Shown: positions 8,140-18,295, counted from the stretch's first letter. The stretch is 64,000 nucleotides of DNA from Mucilaginibacter robiniae (GCF_012849215.1 NZ_CP051682.1:434001-498000), one strand, 5' to 3'. Made by a program: numbers and translations. Notes: generated by a model not told the origin, from the sequence alone.

Positions 8140-8538
8140 TTAAGTACGGTAGCTCAGCAACTGAATAATCTTTTCTTTGTCTTTCAATTGATCTTCCAGA
8201 AGACGTATTTGCTTCTGCAAACTTTCATTCTCTTTCTGGTAAACGCTTGGGGGTTCTGCCAAGTAAGCTTCGTGAGGGGGCATGATGTACTGCGATTGGG
8301 CTTTCTCCGTTTGAGGTTGTTCTTTCAAGAAAAACTCTACCGGTTGCTGCAACACCTCTGCTACTTTTTTCAGAGTTTTTACTTTAATACTTTCTGATGA
8401 TAGCATTTTGTAAAACCCAGCCTCGGTCATGTCAATAAGCTGCGCTAAATCGGCAAGAGTAATCCTCTTGACTTTAGTTTGTTGTCTTATATTGACCTCG
8501 ATGGTTTTGAAAAAAATATCAAATTGTTTTTCAGACAT
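8140..8538 (-). CDS. Small HTH regulator with C-terminal coiled coil
   Basis: 132 residues. Residues about 20-75 form an XRE/Cro-like helix-turn-helix (ITLADLAQLIDMTEAGFYKML, then VKTLKKVAEVLQQPVEFFL). A Pro-rich linker follows, and then a heptad region (ENESLQKQIRLLEDQLKDKEKIIQLL) that should dimerise as a coiled coil. It is cytoplasmic. It is divergent from the 90-residue gene at 8658, with a 119-bp intergenic region carrying three copies of an AAAAGTTTAGTA-like word, so autorepression is plausible. No known named regulator is recognised. The DNA-binding role is likely, the target inferred. Confidence 0.75.
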   Translation of the reverse strand: MSEKQFDIFFKTIEVNIRQQTKVKRITLADLAQLIDMTEAGFYKMLSSESIKVKTLKKVAEVLQQPVEFFLKEQPQTEKAQSQYIMPPHEAYLAEPPSVYQKENESLQKQIRLLEDQLKDKEKIIQLLSYRT

Positions 8539-8556
8539 CTACAGATTCTTTTAATT

Positions 8557-8618
8557 AAAAAAGTTTAGTATATATTTGCTTACAACAACAAAAGTTTAGT
8601 AAGACATTGTAAACTTTT
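8557..8618. promoter_or_regulatory. Operator-like repeats in the divergent regulator region
   Basis: AAAAGTTTAGTA occurs at 8559-8570 and 8590-8601, and an inverted variant TTGTAAACTTTT (two mismatches) at 8607-8618. The first copy abuts an exact -7 element TATATTTG (8571-8578) on the plus strand. The layout fits binding of one or both small HTH proteins encoded on either side. Confidence 0.5.
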
Positions 8619-8657
8619 ACTGAACTCAGAAAAATTTTGCTGAATTACTGAAAAATT

Positions 8658-8930
8658 ATGACTGAAAGCAAGTTTAAGTACCGCATTAACCAATTACTGA
8701 ACACATTGTCGGTTACAGATTACCGCAAAGCTATACGAATTATTCCTAAACAATTAGGTGTCAGCGAGAAAAATCTTGCAAATTACCGCAACATTAAAAT
8801 GGATGATAAACAAGATATTCCACACGAAAAAGTTGCCATGCTGGAAAAGCTGTTTAATGTACATCCCGGTGAACTGCAAAACTTTGTTTTGGTCATGAAC
8901 CCTATTACTGAGATTATTCAACTCAACTAA
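8658..8930 (+). CDS. Small probable HTH protein
   Basis: 90 residues: RINQLLNTLSVTDYRKAIRIIPKQLGVSEKNLANYRNI reads as helix-turn-helix, with IPKQLGVSEKNLANYRN as the recognition unit. A second part, IPHEKVAMLEKLFNVHPGELQNF, resembles the C-terminal helices of Cro/C1 domains. It probably binds DNA, but the match is by pattern only. It is divergent from the 132-residue regulator and followed after 31 bp by a 78-residue gene, so the two are probably cotranscribed. No named family is recognised. Confidence 0.6.
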   Translation: MTESKFKYRINQLLNTLSVTDYRKAIRIIPKQLGVSEKNLANYRNIKMDDKQDIPHEKVAMLEKLFNVHPGELQNFVLVMNPITEIIQLN

Positions 8931-8961
8931 ACCAAATACACCAATTACTTATTTATTATTT

Positions 8962-9198
8962 ATGTACCTGCATGATCCTCATTATTTTGTTGCTTTGTTA
9001 AAGGAGCAAACATCAAAGAAATCAGCTTTTGATTATCAAATTGAACTTGAATTTTCTGCACAACCAGAAACAGATTTGCAAAAACAGCACCGCCAAGAGT
9101 ACTTACAATTTTTAGCTGCCCGTATCCTGCACATTGACCATCTGCTGGAGCTTTGGCTTACCACCGTAAAGCTTGATTTAAGCTCGCTGGAAGCTTAA
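8962..9198 (+). CDS. Small hypothetical protein
   Basis: 78 residues, not recognised. It starts MYLHDPHYFVALLKEQ and is predicted to be helical, with a central acidic, Gln-rich stretch (EFSAQPETDLQKQHRQEY) and a hydrophobic, Leu-rich C-terminal half (FLAARILHIDHLLELWL). There is no signal peptide. It lies 31 bp after the small HTH gene on the same strand and ends 4 bp from the convergent LOG-family gene. It may be the effector or partner of the regulator pair, but nothing in the sequence proves this. Coding status is supported by codon use and spacing only. Confidence 0.55.
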   Translation: MYLHDPHYFVALLKEQTSKKSAFDYQIELEFSAQPETDLQKQHRQEYLQFLAARILHIDHLLELWLTTVKLDLSSLEA

Positions 9199-9202
9199 TC
9201 TT

Positions 9203-9787
9203 TTAGGTCAGATTACGATCTTTAAACCAAACATCATCGGGATGCGCTTTAAAGTCAGCCATCATGTTTACCAACTCAATCGCATCAGCAGAGGTAATAA
9301 CCAGTTCCCGGTTCGTGGGCTTTAAAAAACGCTGTTCTACCATAACATCCATCTGCTTCAGCAAAAAATCATAAAATCCGTTTATGTTTAATACGCCTAT
9401 TGGTTTTTGATGCAACCCCAACTGCAACCAAGTGAGCACTTCAAAAAATTCTTCCAGCGTACCAAAACCACCAGGCAACATCATAATGCCATCGCATAAA
9501 TCACTCATCATTTGCTTACGCTGATGCATGGTTTCTACAATATGTAATTCTGTTAGCCAAGTATGTCCTACTTCTTTATCCATCAAAAACTGAGGTATAA
9601 CTCCAATGGCTTTACCGCCGCTGCTTAATACAGCATCAGCTAGCAAGCCCATTACGCCTACCCGTCCGCCACCAAATACCAAAGCAATATCACGGCTTAC
9701 CATAACTTCGGCCAGTTGCTCAATAGCTTGTTTCAGTACCGGATCGCCGTTGAAATTAGCGCCGCAAAATACACATAGAGATTGCAT
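9203..9787 (-). CDS. LOG-family (TIGR00730) nucleoside 5'-monophosphate phosphoribohydrolase
   Basis: 194 residues with a Rossmann-like fold. The two LOG signatures are complete: GGGRVGVMG with GGKAIGVIP, and the catalytic PGGFGTLEE near residue 110. Family members hydrolyse cytokinin riboside monophosphates or related purine nucleotides to the base and ribose 5-phosphate; the bacterial substrate is often AMP-like. It is cytoplasmic. It is preceded on the minus strand by a 170-bp repeat-rich stretch and then guaB, another purine-nucleotide gene, though cotranscription across the repeats is doubtful. Confidence 0.92.
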   Translation of the reverse strand: MQSLCVFCGANFNGDPVLKQAIEQLAEVMVSRDIALVFGGGRVGVMGLLADAVLSSGGKAIGVIPQFLMDKEVGHTWLTELHIVETMHQRKQMMSDLCDGIMMLPGGFGTLEEFFEVLTWLQLGLHQKPIGVLNINGFYDFLLKQMDVMVEQRFLKPTNRELVITSADAIELVNMMADFKAHPDDVWFKDRNLT

Positions 9788-9957
9788 AATAAATGGGTGA
9801 GTGGTGAATAGGGAATGGTGAATGCTAAGTGTTAATGATGAATAGAAAGTAGTGAATAGGGAATGATTAAAGGTATTTCATCTTCTAAGAAAAGAACGCT
9901 TTACAACTCACTATTCCCTACTCAATATTCACAAGCAACCACTCACTATCCTATCAA
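9788..9957. repeat. Degenerate intergenic repeat with inverted halves
   Basis: GTGAATAGGGAATG occurs exactly at 9804-9817 and 9852-9865. The right half carries the opposite orientation (CACTATTCCC at 9909-9918, ATATTCAC, CCACTCAC). The whole 170 bp can fold as a long imperfect inverted repeat. It contains no credible open frame and separates guaB from the LOG gene. Confidence 0.65.
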
Positions 9958-11493
<1,536 letters not shown>

Positions 11494-11541
11494 TACTGCA
11501 AATAATGAGTACACTATTATAGTGTCATTTCAGCAGCAGCA

Positions 11542-13632
11542 TTAAATTTCACTGGCACGCTTGCGCAAAAACCATTCGGTACTCAGTAAAGCTACAATTA
11601 ACACGAAAACCCATTTTACATCAATCAGGTCGCTATAATGTTTGTCATCGTAAACCACAGTTTTAATATTCTCATTATGTCGTATCAAATCAGCTAAACG
11701 GTTTACTTGCGATGGCAACAACATTTGCCCTCCCGACTGCCGGGCAAGGCTGTTTAATAACTGGTGGTTAGCCGTACTTTGCCTGTTTTCCAGGTTTAAC
11801 GCTCTTACTGAAAATTGCCCGTGTGCGGTAAAAGGCTGTTTGCCAATTTTTGTAGTGGCAGTATAGCTATACTCGCCAACCGGTATAGCATTGGCATTAA
11901 GCTGATAACTTTTGCCTTCTCGACTAAACAGGAAACTGTAATTTTTACCCGTTGTGTTTTTCAGGTTGATATTCACATCAGGAGTATTAATCAACTCTAG
12001 CGCATCATTGTATAATTCGGCGTTCAGCAATACATTCTCACCTTCATCAAACACATTACGTGCCGGGTAGGCTCTGAAACGTTGCCGATTAGCATTGGCT
12101 GTTAGGTATTGAATGCTTTGGCTGAACAGTTCCTCCAGAGCACTATGATTTCCGAAAGTTTGATATTCCGCCAATTGCCAACGCCATAACCCTTCACCAG
12201 TTAGTACAGCTGTTCGGCGGCCTTCCGCTTCGTTGAACGTTAGCAATGGATAATCGGTACTAACATTGCCTATACGCTGCCTGAATAAGGTAGCCGCAGT
12301 ATTACTTGTACCATAATTGCCAAAAGGTGCTAACAAGGGTGGCAAATGGGCAATTTTGTTTTGTGTTGAATCAGAAAGGGTAAAAGCCGAAAAATTATTT
12401 ACCGGCAAAGCAAATACTTCCTGCATATCGGGCCTGGTTGAAGCAATCTGCACCGCTTTCTGCTCAGTGTTGAAGCCAGCTAAATTAGTCTGGGCACCGG
12501 CTATATACCATACAGGTGTTTTGCTTTTGGTTAGGTAATCATTCAGCAAAGTATTAGCAGTTACGGGCAACTGGTACAACAATACTAAACCATAATCACT
12601 TAATTTTATATTGTTCAAGTTAGCCGCTTGTACGGCTTTTACTTCGTAGTTCTTATTGCGTTCTATGGTTTGTTTAATTACGCTGATATCAGGATGTGGG
12701 CTTTGGTAGGCCAATAATACTTTTTGCCTAGCATCCAGCACTTCAATGTAAATAGTTTCTGTATTATTCTGCACCGACAACTCGTTTTTAACCGGTTTGA
12801 TGCTGATGGTAAAACGGTGTATGCCTTTTTTATCAGCATTCACTTTAACTGGTATTACCTTCCGGTAAGCGTTGCTATTGACAGCCACATTCTGGAATGC
12901 CACATTTCGACCATCTTCGGCAACACTGATTTGCAGGGTTTCGCCTTGGCTCTGGTACGCTTCAGCCAGCACTTCTATTACAAAATCATTCCCCAGGAAT
13001 GCTGTTTTATTATAATTAACGTTACCGATCAGCAAATCACGTCGTGGTATAGGATCTCCTAAAGCTATGGTGTAAATACTGGTTTTCAGGTTGCGGGCTT
13101 CATATTGCGGGTCGGCTCCCTGGTTGTATAAACCATCGGTAGCCAGCACCAATGCACCAATGTTCTGGTTTACAAACTGCTCATTCAGCTGCTTAATAAC
13201 CGAAGCTATATTGGTTTGCTTACCTGTAAAACTATCGGTCAGGCCATTGCTTAAATTGCTATTAAAGTGGTATTCGCGTACCTCATAATCATTACCTAAC
13301 TGTTGTTTTAAGCTGGCTAATGTTTTTACCAATTGTATAGCATTAAACCCTGCAGGTTTAAAGGTTTGGATAGAAGAAGAGTTATCCTGCGCAATAAGCA
13401 CCAAAGGCTTTTGCGGCTGGTAAGTAACCGACTGTACCAACGGAGATATGGGCAGAAAAGCAATGAAGAAGACTGCAAATGCACGTAAAGTAGCTAAACC
13501 ATAACGCATGCTTTTGCTTAACTCAACCGGTTCGCGGTACATGAGCCAGGCATATAGTAAGCCTAGCAGCAAACATACTGGCGTCCACCAGCCAGAAACA
13601 GCACCCCAGGTTATTGAAAACAAAAACAGCAT
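11542..13632 (-). CDS. Membrane protein with von Willebrand factor A-like domain
   Basis: 696 residues. Two N-terminal membrane segments (WWTPVCLLLGLLYAWLMY and YGLATLRAFAVFFIAFLPIS) precede a periplasmic VWA-like domain. That domain has a MIDAS-type DNSSS near residue 83, LVLATDGLYNQGADP, and an Ig-like extension. A final transmembrane segment (WVFVLIVALLSTEWFL) sits at the C-terminus, followed by RKRASEI. The layout resembles the large BatA/BatB-linked or glutamine amidotransferase-like membrane proteins of Bacteroidota, but no AAA ATPase or Bat genes lie nearby. It probably binds a protein ligand in a metal-dependent way. Function unknown. Confidence 0.75.
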   Translation of the reverse strand: MLFLFSITWGAVSGWWTPVCLLLGLLYAWLMYREPVELSKSMRYGLATLRAFAVFFIAFLPISPLVQSVTYQPQKPLVLIAQDNSSSIQTFKPAGFNAIQLVKTLASLKQQLGNDYEVREYHFNSNLSNGLTDSFTGKQTNIASVIKQLNEQFVNQNIGALVLATDGLYNQGADPQYEARNLKTSIYTIALGDPIPRRDLLIGNVNYNKTAFLGNDFVIEVLAEAYQSQGETLQISVAEDGRNVAFQNVAVNSNAYRKVIPVKVNADKKGIHRFTISIKPVKNELSVQNNTETIYIEVLDARQKVLLAYQSPHPDISVIKQTIERNKNYEVKAVQAANLNNIKLSDYGLVLLYQLPVTANTLLNDYLTKSKTPVWYIAGAQTNLAGFNTEQKAVQIASTRPDMQEVFALPVNNFSAFTLSDSTQNKIAHLPPLLAPFGNYGTSNTAATLFRQRIGNVSTDYPLLTFNEAEGRRTAVLTGEGLWRWQLAEYQTFGNHSALEELFSQSIQYLTANANRQRFRAYPARNVFDEGENVLLNAELYNDALELINTPDVNINLKNTTGKNYSFLFSREGKSYQLNANAIPVGEYSYTATTKIGKQPFTAHGQFSVRALNLENRQSTANHQLLNSLARQSGGQMLLPSQVNRLADLIRHNENIKTVVYDDKHYSDLIDVKWVFVLIVALLSTEWFLRKRASEI

Positions 13633-13728
13633 ATTGGTATTCCCAAATATGCTGTTTTTATTTTATGGATGTAGAAATTTTGAATTTGTTAAAGCTTCAA
13701 AAAGTTCTATATCTCATTTAATTAATCT

Positions 13729-13757
13729 TGGTTCTTGATTTTTGACTCCTGACTCTA
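13729..13757. repeat. GACTC/CTTGATT-type low-complexity intergenic word
   Basis: Between the VWA gene and fabG the sequence reads as degenerate iterations of a 7-8-nt unit (TTGGTTC TTGATTT TTGACTC CTGACTC). Such strings recur between genes in Sphingobacteriaceae genomes. No hairpin or frame is present. Confidence 0.4.
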
Positions 13758-13758
13758 A

Positions 13759-14502
13759 CTACAGCATGCCGCCATCTACTGCAATTACCTGACCGGTAAC
13801 ATAAGCACTCATATCGGAAGCCAGGAAAACGCAGGTATTGGCAACATCTTCAGTTTCGCCAGCACGTTTTAGTGGAATGTTCTGAGTCCAGCCTTCAACC
13901 ACTTTCGGGTCTAACACTTCGGTCATTTCAGTTTTAATGAATCCCGGGGCTACCACGTTGGTACGAATATTACGTGAACCCAGCTCTTTAGCTACTGATT
14001 TGGAAAAACCAATGATACCAGCTTTTGAAGCTGCATAGTTAGACTGACCGGCATTACCCTGCACCCCTACTACCGAACTCATATTAATGAATACGCCTTG
14101 ACGGGCTTTCATCATGACACGTGAAGCAGCTTTGGTTACGTTAAAGATTGATTTCAGGTTTACATCCAACACTTCATCCCATTGCTCTTCGGTCATGCGC
14201 ATCAGCAAACCATCTTTGGTGATGCCGGCGTTGTTTACTACAATATCCAGTTTGCCAAAATCGGCTATAATATCATTAATCAGTTTATCAGCTTCTTCAA
14301 ATTTTGAAGCATCCGAACGGTAACCTTTTACCTGCGTACCGAAGCTTTGCAGTTCTTGCTCCAATGCTTGTCCTTTTTCAACAGACGACAGGTAAGTAAA
14401 AGCTACGTTAGCACCTTGCTCTGCAAATTTTTCAGCTATCTTACGGCCAATGCCTTTAGATGCGCCGGTAATCAGCGCGGTTTTTCCTTCTAACAATTTC
14501 AT
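13759..14502 (-). CDS. fabG: 3-oxoacyl-[acyl-carrier-protein] reductase
   Basis: 247 residues, a classical short-chain dehydrogenase. It reduces beta-ketoacyl-ACP with NADPH in fatty-acid elongation. The cofactor motif TGASKGIG is at residue 13, the NNAG motif (VVNNAGITKDG) in the middle, the catalytic Ser in NMSSVVG, and YxxxK in SNYAASKAG. The C-terminal YVTGQVIAVDGGML is typical of FabG. No other fatty-acid genes are adjacent, so a different 3-oxoacyl substrate is possible, but the sequence is very FabG-like. Confidence 0.93.
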   Translation of the reverse strand: MKLLEGKTALITGASKGIGRKIAEKFAEQGANVAFTYLSSVEKGQALEQELQSFGTQVKGYRSDASKFEEADKLINDIIADFGKLDIVVNNAGITKDGLLMRMTEEQWDEVLDVNLKSIFNVTKAASRVMMKARQGVFINMSSVVGVQGNAGQSNYAASKAGIIGFSKSVAKELGSRNIRTNVVAPGFIKTEMTEVLDPKVVEGWTQNIPLKRAGETEDVANTCVFLASDMSAYVTGQVIAVDGGML

Positions 14503-14715
14503 TATTCACTATGTTATTCGAGGGGGTGAAGATAGGTATTTTGATAGTTACTTACAGATTAGGGCTTGGAGATTTTTACCCGAGCGATAATCATACCATC
14601 AGCCTGCATTATTCAACTAAAACTTTAAAGTTTTAACTTGTAAAAAACAGTTTACATTCCCTGCATTGTACCTGAAAATTGCTACTTTTCAGCGTTTATT
14701 TTTTTAAAACTATAG

Positions 14716-16779
14716 ATGAAACTAAATTTAGGAAATTGGATGCTTGCAGCCGCTGTTTGCCTTTCGGCCAACACCTGGGCTGCCGATGGCGGCAAAAACG
14801 GGCCTACCCCGGTTGCACCTCCACGCAAGTTTATTGATCCGGCTAACATGGACCCGGCTGTAAAACCTGGCGATAACTTTTTCGAGTATGCTAATGGCGG
14901 CTGGCTGAAACAAAACAGCATACCGGCTAAAGAAACCCGTTGGGGAAGCTTTGGCATTCTGGCGGAAGAAAATAATAAAAAGCTGATCAACTTATTAACT
15001 GAAGTAAGTAAAACCCCTAGTCAGGCAAAAGGCAGCATTAAGCAACGTGTAGGCGATTTATATGCCAGCGCTATGGATAGCGTAGCTATTGAAAAACGCG
15101 GCTATGAACCTATTAAAACTGACTTACAGCGTATTGATCATATTACAGACCTGAATGGTGTAATTAACGAGATTGCTTACCAACGCACTATTGGCGAAGG
15201 TAGCCCGCTGTTCGGCTTTGGTGTAGGGCAAGACTCCAAACACGTAACCAAATATATTGTAAGTATTGGTCAGGGCGGTACCAGCTTACCCGACCGCGAT
15301 TACTACCTGGTAGATAATGCACGTAACCAACGCATACAGGGAGCCTACAAAACTTACCTGACAACCTTATTTACACTAACCGGCACTCCGGCTGCTGAAG
15401 CAGAAAAGAATGCAGCTACTATTTTCCGGATGGAAACTGAGTTGGCTAAGCTGCAAATGAGCCGTGTGGCTATGCGCGACCCAAACAAAACTTACAATAA
15501 GTTTTCGGTAGCACAGTTCAGCCAAACTACACCGCACCTGAACTGGGCAACTTTACTGCCTAAAATGAAAGTTAGCGGCCAGGATACCATGCTGGTTCGT
15601 CAGCCTGACTTTTTCAAATCAGTTGATGGTATGTTAACCAGCATTCCGGTTGAAGATTGGAAAGTTTATCTAAAAGGTTACATTTTACGGGGTTCTGCCA
15701 GCCAATTAAGTTCACCGTTCACCAAAGCTAGCTTTAAATTCAGCAGCGTATTGAGTGGACAACAAGTGCAAGCACCGCGCGATCAGCGTATGGCTCGCTT
15801 GGTTGATGGTAGCTTGGGCGAATTGTTAGGCCAGCTTTATGTAGAAAAATACTTTACACCAGCTGCTAAGCAATATATGGTTAATCTGGTGAACAATATG
15901 AAGGAAACTCTGGGTTCCCGTATTGAACGCTTGGAATGGATGAGCCCTGAAACCAAGCAACGTGCGTTAAAAAAACTGCACGCTATTACAGTTAAAATTG
16001 GTTATCCTGATAAATGGGAAGACTATAACGGGGTTACCATTAATCGGAATGATTACTATGGCAACCTAAAACGCATCAGCGTTTGGGGATATAACTTTAA
16101 CGTTACCCGTTTGGGCAAACCGGTTGATAAAACCCGTTGGGGCATGACGCCGCCAACTGTAAACGCTTATTATAGCCCGGTTGGTAACGAGATTGTATTC
16201 CCGGCTGGTATTTTGCAATTTCCTTTCTTTGATTTCAACGCCGATGATGCCATTAACTATGGTGGTATAGCTGCCGTTATTGGCCATGAGATGACCCACG
16301 GTTTTGACGACCAAGGCCGCCAGTATGATGCTGACGGTACCCTGCGCGACTGGTGGGGTAAGGAAGATGCCGACAAGTTTAAAGTACGTGCCGATATGGT
16401 GGTAAACCAATATAATGGTTATACTGTGTTAGATACCATGCACGTAAACGGTAAACTAACCTTAGGTGAAAACCTGGCCGACTTAGGGGGCTTGAATATC
16501 GCTTACGAAGCATTCAAGAAAACCAAAGAAGGTAAATCAAACACCAAAATTGATGGCTTTACGCCCGATCAGCGTTTCTTTTTATCATGGGCACAGGTAT
16601 GGCGCAGTTTGCAACGTCCGGAATCAGCGGCTTCACGCATTCTGACCGACCCACACTCGCCAGAGCAATTCCGTACCAATGCACCATTAACCAATATTGA
16701 TGCCTGGTATGCTGCTTTTGATGTAAAACCCGGCGACAAGCTTTACAAAAAGCCTGAAGACCGTATAAAAGTTTGGTAA
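14716..16779 (+). CDS. M13 family zinc metallopeptidase (neprilysin/PepO-like)
   Basis: 687 residues with a signal peptide (MKLNLGNWMLAAAVCLSANTWA), so periplasmic or surface-exposed. The peptidase_M13 N-terminal region starts at DPAVKPGDNFFEYANGGWL. The catalytic domain has HEMTH (zinc ligands and Glu) within VIGHEMTHGFDDQG. The third ligand is in LGENLADLGGL, and NAYYSPVGNEIVFPAGIL binds substrate. All catalytic residues are present. It cleaves oligopeptides. A near-consensus -7 element TACTTTTC lies at 14683-14690. It ends at a perfect palindromic terminator and is a single-gene unit. Confidence 0.94.
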   Translation: MKLNLGNWMLAAAVCLSANTWAADGGKNGPTPVAPPRKFIDPANMDPAVKPGDNFFEYANGGWLKQNSIPAKETRWGSFGILAEENNKKLINLLTEVSKTPSQAKGSIKQRVGDLYASAMDSVAIEKRGYEPIKTDLQRIDHITDLNGVINEIAYQRTIGEGSPLFGFGVGQDSKHVTKYIVSIGQGGTSLPDRDYYLVDNARNQRIQGAYKTYLTTLFTLTGTPAAEAEKNAATIFRMETELAKLQMSRVAMRDPNKTYNKFSVAQFSQTTPHLNWATLLPKMKVSGQDTMLVRQPDFFKSVDGMLTSIPVEDWKVYLKGYILRGSASQLSSPFTKASFKFSSVLSGQQVQAPRDQRMARLVDGSLGELLGQLYVEKYFTPAAKQYMVNLVNNMKETLGSRIERLEWMSPETKQRALKKLHAITVKIGYPDKWEDYNGVTINRNDYYGNLKRISVWGYNFNVTRLGKPVDKTRWGMTPPTVNAYYSPVGNEIVFPAGILQFPFFDFNADDAINYGGIAAVIGHEMTHGFDDQGRQYDADGTLRDWWGKEDADKFKVRADMVVNQYNGYTVLDTMHVNGKLTLGENLADLGGLNIAYEAFKKTKEGKSNTKIDGFTPDQRFFLSWAQVWRSLQRPESAASRILTDPHSPEQFRTNAPLTNIDAWYAAFDVKPGDKLYKKPEDRIKVW

Positions 16780-16797
16780 TATTTACACTTCCTACAA

Positions 16798-16841
16798 AAA
16801 CAACAAAGCCCTGCTTACTAGTAAGCAGGGCTTTGTTGTTT
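16798..16841. terminator. Perfect 44-bp palindrome, bidirectional terminator
   Basis: Every position from 16798 to 16841 pairs about the centre ACTAGT, with no spacer. The stem is GC-rich in the middle (GCCCTGC) and A/T-rich at the ends, with U-rich ends on both strands. The remaining bases to 17089 contain GTTCAT/ATGAAC dyads but no credible gene. Confidence 0.8.
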
Positions 16842-17089
16842 AAACTAAAAGCTATTATCCAATATTTAACTAAGTGTTCATTTTTTTGAATATGAACTCT
16901 TGTGAACATTTATCGAATCGCGTCATTAGCCTTTTAATTCAATACGCACTCTGTTATGAACATGAAGTTAAAAGTAGTTTTTAACTATGCTCCACTAACT
17001 TGCCTTTAAGCACTGTAAATTACCCATACAAAATTCAACATTTGTTGAGCTTTCGCGCTATCAGATGATGACCAAGTAATGATAAAGTT

Positions 17090-17260
17090 CTATTTACCTT
17101 TAGTCTGCACGTACATATACACAATGGCAATTACCACAATAACAGCTAATATAATCAGGCCAGTGGCGCCTTTGCGTTTATCTTGCCGCATTACCCAAAT
17201 AAGCAGGGCAACCATTGGTATCACAAATATCAGCCAAAAAATAAGTGAAGGTAAATTCAT
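17090..17260 (-). CDS. Small two-helix membrane protein
   Basis: A 56-residue frame starting MNLPSLIFWLIFVIP. It has two hydrophobic helices (about residues 5-23 and 34-52) joined by a charged turn (RQDKRKG), and ends YVQTKGK. It begins 9 bp after the stop codon of tsaD on the same strand, so it is probably cotranscribed. Third-position choice and the sharp hydrophobic/charged pattern support coding. The Lys/Arg turn suggests both ends are periplasmic by the positive-inside rule. No family is recognised. It is short enough to be missed by length-filtered gene finding. Confidence 0.65.
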   Translation of the reverse strand: MNLPSLIFWLIFVIPMVALLIWVMRQDKRKGATGLIILAVIVVIAIVYMYVQTKGK

Positions 17261-17269
17261 GTTGTTTCG

Positions 17270-18271
17270 TTAAAAAGGCATACGGGCCAGCGGCGCTACA
17301 TGCTGATCGGTAAAATCGCCCTGTAAAAATTTATAATATCCGGCAATGGCAATCATGGCTGCATTATCGGTGCAATATTCCATTTTGGGGATGAAGGTGC
17401 GCCAGCCCATCTTTTCACCTAATTGTTGCAAACCTTGCCGCAATCCGGTATTAGCCGATACGCCACCAGCCAACGCCACCTCGGTAATGCCATAAGCCTG
17501 TGCTGCCTGGGTTAACTTACGCAGCAAAATGGTTACAATCCGATGCTCTACTGAGGCGCAAATATCTGCCAGATTATCTTGTATAAAATTAGGGTTCTGC
17601 GCTACGTTCTTTTGAATAAAGTATAAGATAGAAGTTTTCAGGCCGCTAAAACTGAAGTTGTAGCCCGGTATTTGGGGTTCTGGAAAAGAGAAAGCTTTAG
17701 AATTGCCCTGCCGTGCATACTTATCAATAAGCGGCCCTCCCGGATATGGTAAACCTAAAATTTTACTGGTTTTATCCATAGCCTCGCCAGCGGCATCATC
17801 TTGCGTATGGCCGATAATTTCCATATCGAAGTAGTTTTTCACCAGCACAATCTGCGTGTGGCCGCCCGATACGGTGAGGCACAAAAATGGAAAAGCAGGT
17901 TTAGGCTCATCAATAAAATGAGCTAGCACATGAGCTTGCATGTGATTAATATCAATAAGCGGCAGGTTTTTAGCCAAGGCAAAAGCCTTCGCAAACGACA
18001 CCCCAACCAGTAAAGAGCCTAAAAGGCCGGGACCGCGTGTAAAAGCTACTGCATCAATATCATTTTTGTTTATTTTTGCGTTAAATATTGTTTGTTGTAC
18101 CGCCGGAATGATATTCTGCTGATGTACGCGCGAAGCCAGTTCGGGCACAACGCCGCCGTAAGCTTCATGTATGGTTTGGTTGGCAATGATGTTACTAAGC
18201 ATCACACCATCCGCACATATGGCAGCTGAGGTTTCATCACAAGAGGATTCTATTCCGAGTATAACAGGCAC
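17270..18271 (-). CDS. tsaD: tRNA N6-adenosine threonylcarbamoyltransferase
   Basis: 333 residues. With TsaB, TsaC and TsaE it makes t6A37 in tRNAs that read ANN codons. The N-terminus ILGIESSCDETSAAIC and the metal-binding INHMQAHVLAH are diagnostic, as are the nucleotide-fold motifs CLTVSGGHTQIV and EVALAGGVSANTGLR. The C-terminal YCTDNAAMIA completes the family pattern. A consensus -7 element (TAATTTTG, minus strand 18303-18296) lies 24 nt upstream of the ATG and overlaps the divergent tamB start. Confidence 0.97.
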   Translation of the reverse strand: MPVILGIESSCDETSAAICADGVMLSNIIANQTIHEAYGGVVPELASRVHQQNIIPAVQQTIFNAKINKNDIDAVAFTRGPGLLGSLLVGVSFAKAFALAKNLPLIDINHMQAHVLAHFIDEPKPAFPFLCLTVSGGHTQIVLVKNYFDMEIIGHTQDDAAGEAMDKTSKILGLPYPGGPLIDKYARQGNSKAFSFPEPQIPGYNFSFSGLKTSILYFIQKNVAQNPNFIQDNLADICASVEHRIVTILLRKLTQAAQAYGITEVALAGGVSANTGLRQGLQQLGEKMGWRTFIPKMEYCTDNAAMIAIAGYYKFLQGDFTDQHVAPLARMPF

Positions 18272-18295
18272 TTTACTTTAACTGATTTAAAGGCG

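Noticed and set aside
16892..16984. A 30-codon plus-strand frame after the M13 peptidase terminator
   Set aside because: No coding-like composition, no start signal and no neighbour; it falls among GTTCAT/ATGAAC dyads and is best left as non-coding.
17079..17273. A 64-residue plus-strand frame over the small membrane protein
   Set aside because: The minus-strand frame 17090-17260 has far better membrane-protein character and sits in an operon position; the plus frame is its shadow.
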